The notes under the pieces are model-generated. The model saw only the letters and a program-made list of their open reading frames with translations, was not told where the DNA came from and ran no database searches. This document shows, in pieces, positions 59,568 through 64,000 of a stretch of 64,000 nucleotides of DNA. Position 1 is the first letter of the stretch. Each line of letters opens with the position of its first letter. Source of the DNA: Tetrastigma voinierianum (taxonomy: Eukaryota > Streptophyta > Magnoliopsida > Vitales > Vitaceae); assembly GCA_016808115.1 (NCBI GenBank), contig JAEQBH010007367.1, positions 1 to 64,000 on the forward strand. The letters are read 5' to 3'. Position numbers and translations under genes: made by a program.

Positions 59568-61330
59568 AATCCTGACAAAGATGAAGAAAAGTAAGCTTGA
59601 GGAGAAGAGTAAGCAAAGGCCAAGAATCAATTTCCCCTAAGAGAGATTTTCCTTTGGGTGTTTCCGCAAGGTGCTTCCTTTTGTAGCCAGAAAGTCCAGA
59701 TCTTTGCCTCCCTGAACTCTCCTCCAAAAGCCATAAAATTCTAACCATTGTAAAGTTTCCAGTAGCTTCAACTCATTGTAAGGACGTGTCCTTCGCTAAG
59801 AATCAATGTTTAGAAGTTTAATTTACAAAGAAAATTGCGACAAATTATAAGTTCCAATTATCCATGGAATATTTCTTTAGTATAAATATATCCACTACCA
59901 CTTCCAAACAAATTTGCATGATATTTTCAACACATTCTAGGGACAAGAAGATCCCATAGGCCCATATGTAATACCAGCACCTTTTCGTGATATCTTTGGC
60001 AACTATATTGTCAAAGGATAATCAATTCGTAATCCCTCATTTGAAGTATGCAGCAGCTTCTCATCCAAATTTAGGTTCTCTAGCTTTCATGTGTTCCAAA
60101 AGATTTACCAAGAGGGAATATTAGTTGAAGACAACATTCCTAACGAATTAATGAGATAAGAATAAATACATATTACATCCCGAAAAGTAAGGCAAAGCAA
60201 CTAAAAAAGATGGGAAAAACATAACAATGAAACTTTTCCCCATTGCGATTTTACATTGTCTTTGTAGGATATTATCTTGTATGTCAAAGATTTTTTTGAT
60301 AACCATGAATTTGTCTTGGCCAACTTTCGCACATCTTGAAGCTAATCCCATAAAACCACAAAGGTAATGGCACATCAAAACCTCGATAGTTCTAAAGGAA
60401 TGAGCGTATGTCAATAGTTGATGGAATGGTACTAACCCACAATTATTTCAAAGGAAAAAGAAAAAGTGCTTGTTGCCATGATCATATCATTTGTGGTCTT
60501 TGATAGAATGAAATGCACCCAAATGCAAAACTAAGGATTCCATCGTAATACCTAAATTTAAGAAACCTTTATCAAATACCTTAACTCTATCAAATATCCT
60601 TTCCTTTATCACTCAACCTAGAAAGCCTTAGATAATTATTATCAATTTTATTCTTAATTCCCTATTTTGAATTTACGAATGGACTATTAATGTTGCCCAA
60701 ATTCTTTAGGTATCCAGGATATTCATTGTGCTTGAAGGTACAAGAATGAAGGGCAATCAACAGAAAATAGTTCAGAAGCAAGGAGAATAAAATATGAGAA
60801 GATGGACTAGATGGGGAGGAAGCAAAAAGAAATAGAAAAGAAAGAAAGAAGCAACAATCAATGCCTCATTAGAACCATGGAACATAAACCATATATAGGC
60901 ACAAAAGATGGTGAGTGTCTGGAGCCGAGTTAAAGAAGTGTAGCTTCAGGGTTAAACTCAGCTTTGATCTACGGTATCGAGGCGAATCTCTAATCGGAGG
61001 TGTGTCTTTGGCAAGGACACGGGACCCCGAGAGAGGTGGATTGTAGTGTTCCACATGTAGGAGAGAAATGAAGGTTTATATATGGGACTTAAACTCAACC
61101 CTATCAAGGCCTTTTCTTAAGGACATTGATCCAACAAAGAAGAAAATCGAGAGGCGAAATTGGTGCAAGAAACCATGAGTGCCTCCCTTCACGATCCCTA
61201 ATAGGACAGATTTGAGAAGGTTAACGTCGTTTGTAGCATCCATTGGTTGTGATGTAATTTTAAACAAAGCTAAGTTTGCGACAAAATTAGGGGGTGTGAC
61301 GAGGTTAATATCCCTCATATGAAATATTGC
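59568..61330. other. Region right of LTR F, no gene recognised
   Basis: Moderately AT-rich. Minus-strand frames of 61-88 codons (59554-59748, 60148-60414, 61076-61318) do not show a domain I recognise, and no splice-consistent gene can be built with confidence. Left unassigned. Confidence 0.3.
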
Positions 61331-61900
61331 AAGGATGAAAAGTATGAAGAGACATCGGGATTAATACTATTATAATAAGCAATTTAACCCACGGTTAGTG
61401 TAATAAAAGCGGAAGCTTTGAGAATATGAATTTAAGAACACAAAGATAAAGAAATTAACATAATAGTTCACGAGGGTTTTAAGTGGTTCGGCCAATTATG
61501 TCTACATCCATGGATGAGATAAAATCTTTCACTATTCTTGAAAACACAGAGTTTAAGACTGGAGTATCAAAATATTGCGACTATTAGGAAAAATCACAAA
61601 ATCACTAAACCCTAAGATGCCCACAACACTGAGAAAATACCTCATAAAAATTTCAGTCTCTCAAACCCTTATATCTTTGCATACACCGAATAGTCTTTAC
61701 AAGCATATCTCTCTCATATCTTTTTTCTATGACCTAGAATATTTATAAGAATGTTCCTAACAACTTTTCTTATTCTATAAGGAAACATAATATTACAATA
61801 ATATAACAACTATGAATCATCCTACACAATATTCTTTATAAAAAGAATAAATACTACTTAGGAATTTAGACATATTTTAACAATTAGAAGTGAACCTCGA
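61331..61900. repeat. Possible LTR-type repeat with a gtggttcggcc motif
   Basis: Contains agcggaagctttgag, then tttaagtggttcggccaatt-tgtctacatccatgg and a string of short A-rich phrases. A ggttcggc followed by a tac-tccatgg phrase is common in plant LTR and related repeats. No terminal repeats or coding sequence seen; family unknown. Confidence 0.3.
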
Positions 61901-61974
61901 TCTGTTTCATACCTTTCATGTTGGGCACCAGCAAAACAGAGTGCTCTATTTTTAGTAGTAGCATATCCCACTTC

Positions 61975-62030
61975 ATACCAAGGTTCAAAATCTCGATCAA
62001 GGCGGTTACGACTCAGTCGAGTCGTAACAT
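61975..62030. repeat. Short imperfect palindrome gactcagtcgagtc
   Basis: aaaatctcgatcaaggcggt precedes tacgactcagtcgagtcgta, which is self-complementary apart from two central positions. It may be a remnant of a short repeat element. No gene overlaps it. Confidence 0.35.
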
Positions 62031-62273
62031 ACCGGATTAATACCCGAGTCAAAATGGGTAAAAATCGGTCCCATGAAAGAAAGTATTTTGGGTTTATTAT
62101 GAGGGGTTTTTGTGGGAAGCGTGAGACAAAAATAAAGGTGGAGGGAAGGGGCGGGTTTGGTTGTTTTGAATTTATTCACGGTTAAATGCGATTAGCCATG
62201 ACGTCATTTCTGCAATTTTCACACAACTTGAGAGAGAGAGGGAGAAGGGAATGGGGTCGGGGTGTTTTTAAAA

Positions 62274-62360
62274 ATGATTTATTTAAATATCGATTAAAAT
62301 AATATGATTTATTTAAATGTCGATTAAAATAAAATGATTTATTTAAATGTAAAATAATTT
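62274..62360 (+). repeat. Three 30-bp tandem units
   Basis: atgatttatttaaat starts at 62274, 62304 and 62334, followed each time by (a/g)t-cgattaaaataa; the third unit is incomplete. Confidence 0.8.
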
Positions 62361-63914
62361 ATATTTTTAAATATAATCTACAGTTATTTAAAAACCATTA
62401 AATATTAAATTCGAGATAGATACACTATAAAAATTAATTTTATTTACTTTTTTATTTAATATCAATATGATAAATAAAAATATTTTAAATTTATTCAATA
62501 CCCTTTATAAATATATGGATAATGTTTTTAATTGATATGTATTTATTAAATTTTTAGATCTGATTATCGGACTTAATTATCTTAGTTAATATATTCAGAG
62601 TTTAATTAATTCTTTCATTTAATATTCTTATATTGTGATTTTAATCTTGTCATTTAAATAATTGATTATTTTATTGTATCTCTTTAATAAAAATGCTTTT
62701 ATATTTTAAATAAAATAATTTTTTTGTCACATCATATATAACTTTTAGTGAATATTTTTGTAATTGTTTAAATAATATTAAACATAAGATATGTTTTGAT
62801 ACAAGATGATATAAAAAAATATTAACCGAATGGAGGATGTCGATGACGAATAACGAGTTCCAAAATCAGTCTCTGGAGATTAAAAGAAAAACAAAAGGTC
62901 TAGCATGCAGATTCCTACCTTTACTGCAGCAAGATGTCTCAAGGGGCTAAAATGTTAGTCCACCTGCAGTTTCATCCTGCTAATAACATATGTATTCAAG
63001 ATTAATGGTTATTAAGTGCTTCAAGATAACTGATTAAAATTTCCTAGAACTGATCAAACCTTAATCTCTAATCATCTCAGTTACAATGATAAATTAAATG
63101 ATCAAGGAGAATGTATAAGAAGTACAGAACTTCTCTAGAAATATAGAAAGAACAATTAAGAAAGAAAACCCACCCTAGACACTTACCTGCACACAAATGT
63201 TGTCAAATTATAAATAATAAAGAATCCCTTACCAGCATTCAACCCCAAGTTGCACCTTCTTAGTAATGTTCCACTTGCATGATTGTTTGAACACTGGTCA
63301 TGATTGTGGATCTCCATGAATCACAAAAAATAACTTGATTTTCGCCCATGAACTATTTGTGTCAATGGATTAGTTTAATCCCAAACTTTAAATAATGGAT
63401 GTAAGCCGAAAAAAGATCCATAAGTAGTTGTTACAGGAGTTGAAGTTACCAAATTCTGAGTCGATAATAATTTATGCGTAATTGCTCTACATATAACGAT
63501 ACCTTGTAGCACTTACTAATGAAGCCCTATAGATTAGTATTACATAGAAGAAATCAATTATAGACAATAATACATTTAGATCTGGTCTTCATAAACAAAC
63601 TTGGAATTTGCGATGCCGGGTAAGATCAGTTCAGGATAAATTATATGTTGTACTTATACCGGTTCTGAAGGCCAAAGCCACTTTACAACAATCTACAGTT
63701 TGCTTCACAATTGGACATCAAAACCCTTTTAAATTTTGTTCTATTATGCCCAGATTTATGTGTCTCTCTTTATTACAGTGACTTCAAAGCTTAGGCAACA
63801 GAAAAAACAGTGTTTTGTTTTTGTTCTTAGTCTTACCATTTCCTTTTTCACACTTTGTCTTCTATTGTTAATAATATTATAGCATAGCATGACTAGAAAA
63901 ATAAATTTTGTTTA
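62361..63914. other. AT-rich intergenic region, no gene seen
   Basis: 62361-62820 is extremely AT-rich. 62820-63914 is less so and contains no long frame. If the next receptor gene lies beyond the window on the minus strand, this is its 3' distal flank. Confidence 0.35.
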
Positions 63915-64000
63915 TAAGCAAAAGAAAATAATTTTCTCAAGTAAATCATTTTTTGGTATAGATATCTTTTTCTTATATATTTGATTCTATGAAAGAAGAA
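63915..64000 (+). repeat. Copy of the first ~100 bases of the window
   Basis: ctcaagtaaatcattttttg at 63938 matches cttcaagtaaatcatttttt at 33, followed on both sides by tat-gata-cttt, tatatttgattcta and a g-gaga-aa ending. Same orientation, ~63.9 kb apart. Confidence 0.6.

Noticed and set aside
59554..60414. Minus-strand frames as exons of a host gene
   Set aside because: No recognisable domain, no convincing splice sites linking them, and no codon-level sign of selection visible by eye.

Overview
The window looks like repeat-rich, AT-rich nuclear DNA of a plant, most likely a eudicot. The evidence is a decayed EIX/Cf-type leucine-rich-repeat receptor-like protein (RLP) gene, long-LTR Ty3/gypsy elements with plant-type polyproteins and tRNA-iMet primer sites, and an Athila-type gag-pol. 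The species cannot be told from the sequence. I see no intact protein-coding gene, no tRNA or rRNA gene and no prokaryotic feature. Every recognisable reading frame is broken by stops and frameshifts.

Layout. At about 0.86-3.87 kb (minus) lies a full-length but disrupted RLP. At 5.5-7.2 kb is a decayed solo LTR (J). At 8.0-15.4 kb is an Athila-type element on the minus strand (H), split by a copia-like solo LTR (I, about 9.04-10.27 kb). From 15.94 to 50.17 kb there is a nest of four LTR retrotransposons. D (plus) is the outermost. B (plus) sits in D's 5' LTR, C (minus) sits in B's 5' LTR, and E (plus) sits in D's integrase region with a clean 5-bp target duplication. At 52.45-59.57 kb is a solo LTR of the D type (F), split by an antisense solo LTR of the E type (G), also with a 5-bp duplication. 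The remaining stretches (3.9-5.5, 7.2-8.0, 15.4-15.9, 50.2-52.4 and 59.6-64.0 kb) are AT-rich and hold no gene I can recognise.

How it fits together. The order of events can be read from what interrupts what: D, then B and E into D, then C into B; separately F, then G into F. The first and last ~80-100 bases of the window resemble each other in the same orientation. This suggests that the RLP belongs to a tandem array and that a second copy starts just beyond the right edge. The D/F/J LTR family carries an inverted repeat with a G-box-like core near its TATA box. The E/G family carries several internal tandem arrays, greatly expanded in G. LTR pairs show long perfect stretches broken by dense indel clusters, so part of the apparent decay may be a sequencing or assembly artefact. 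All family names rest on motif recognition by eye, not on a database search.
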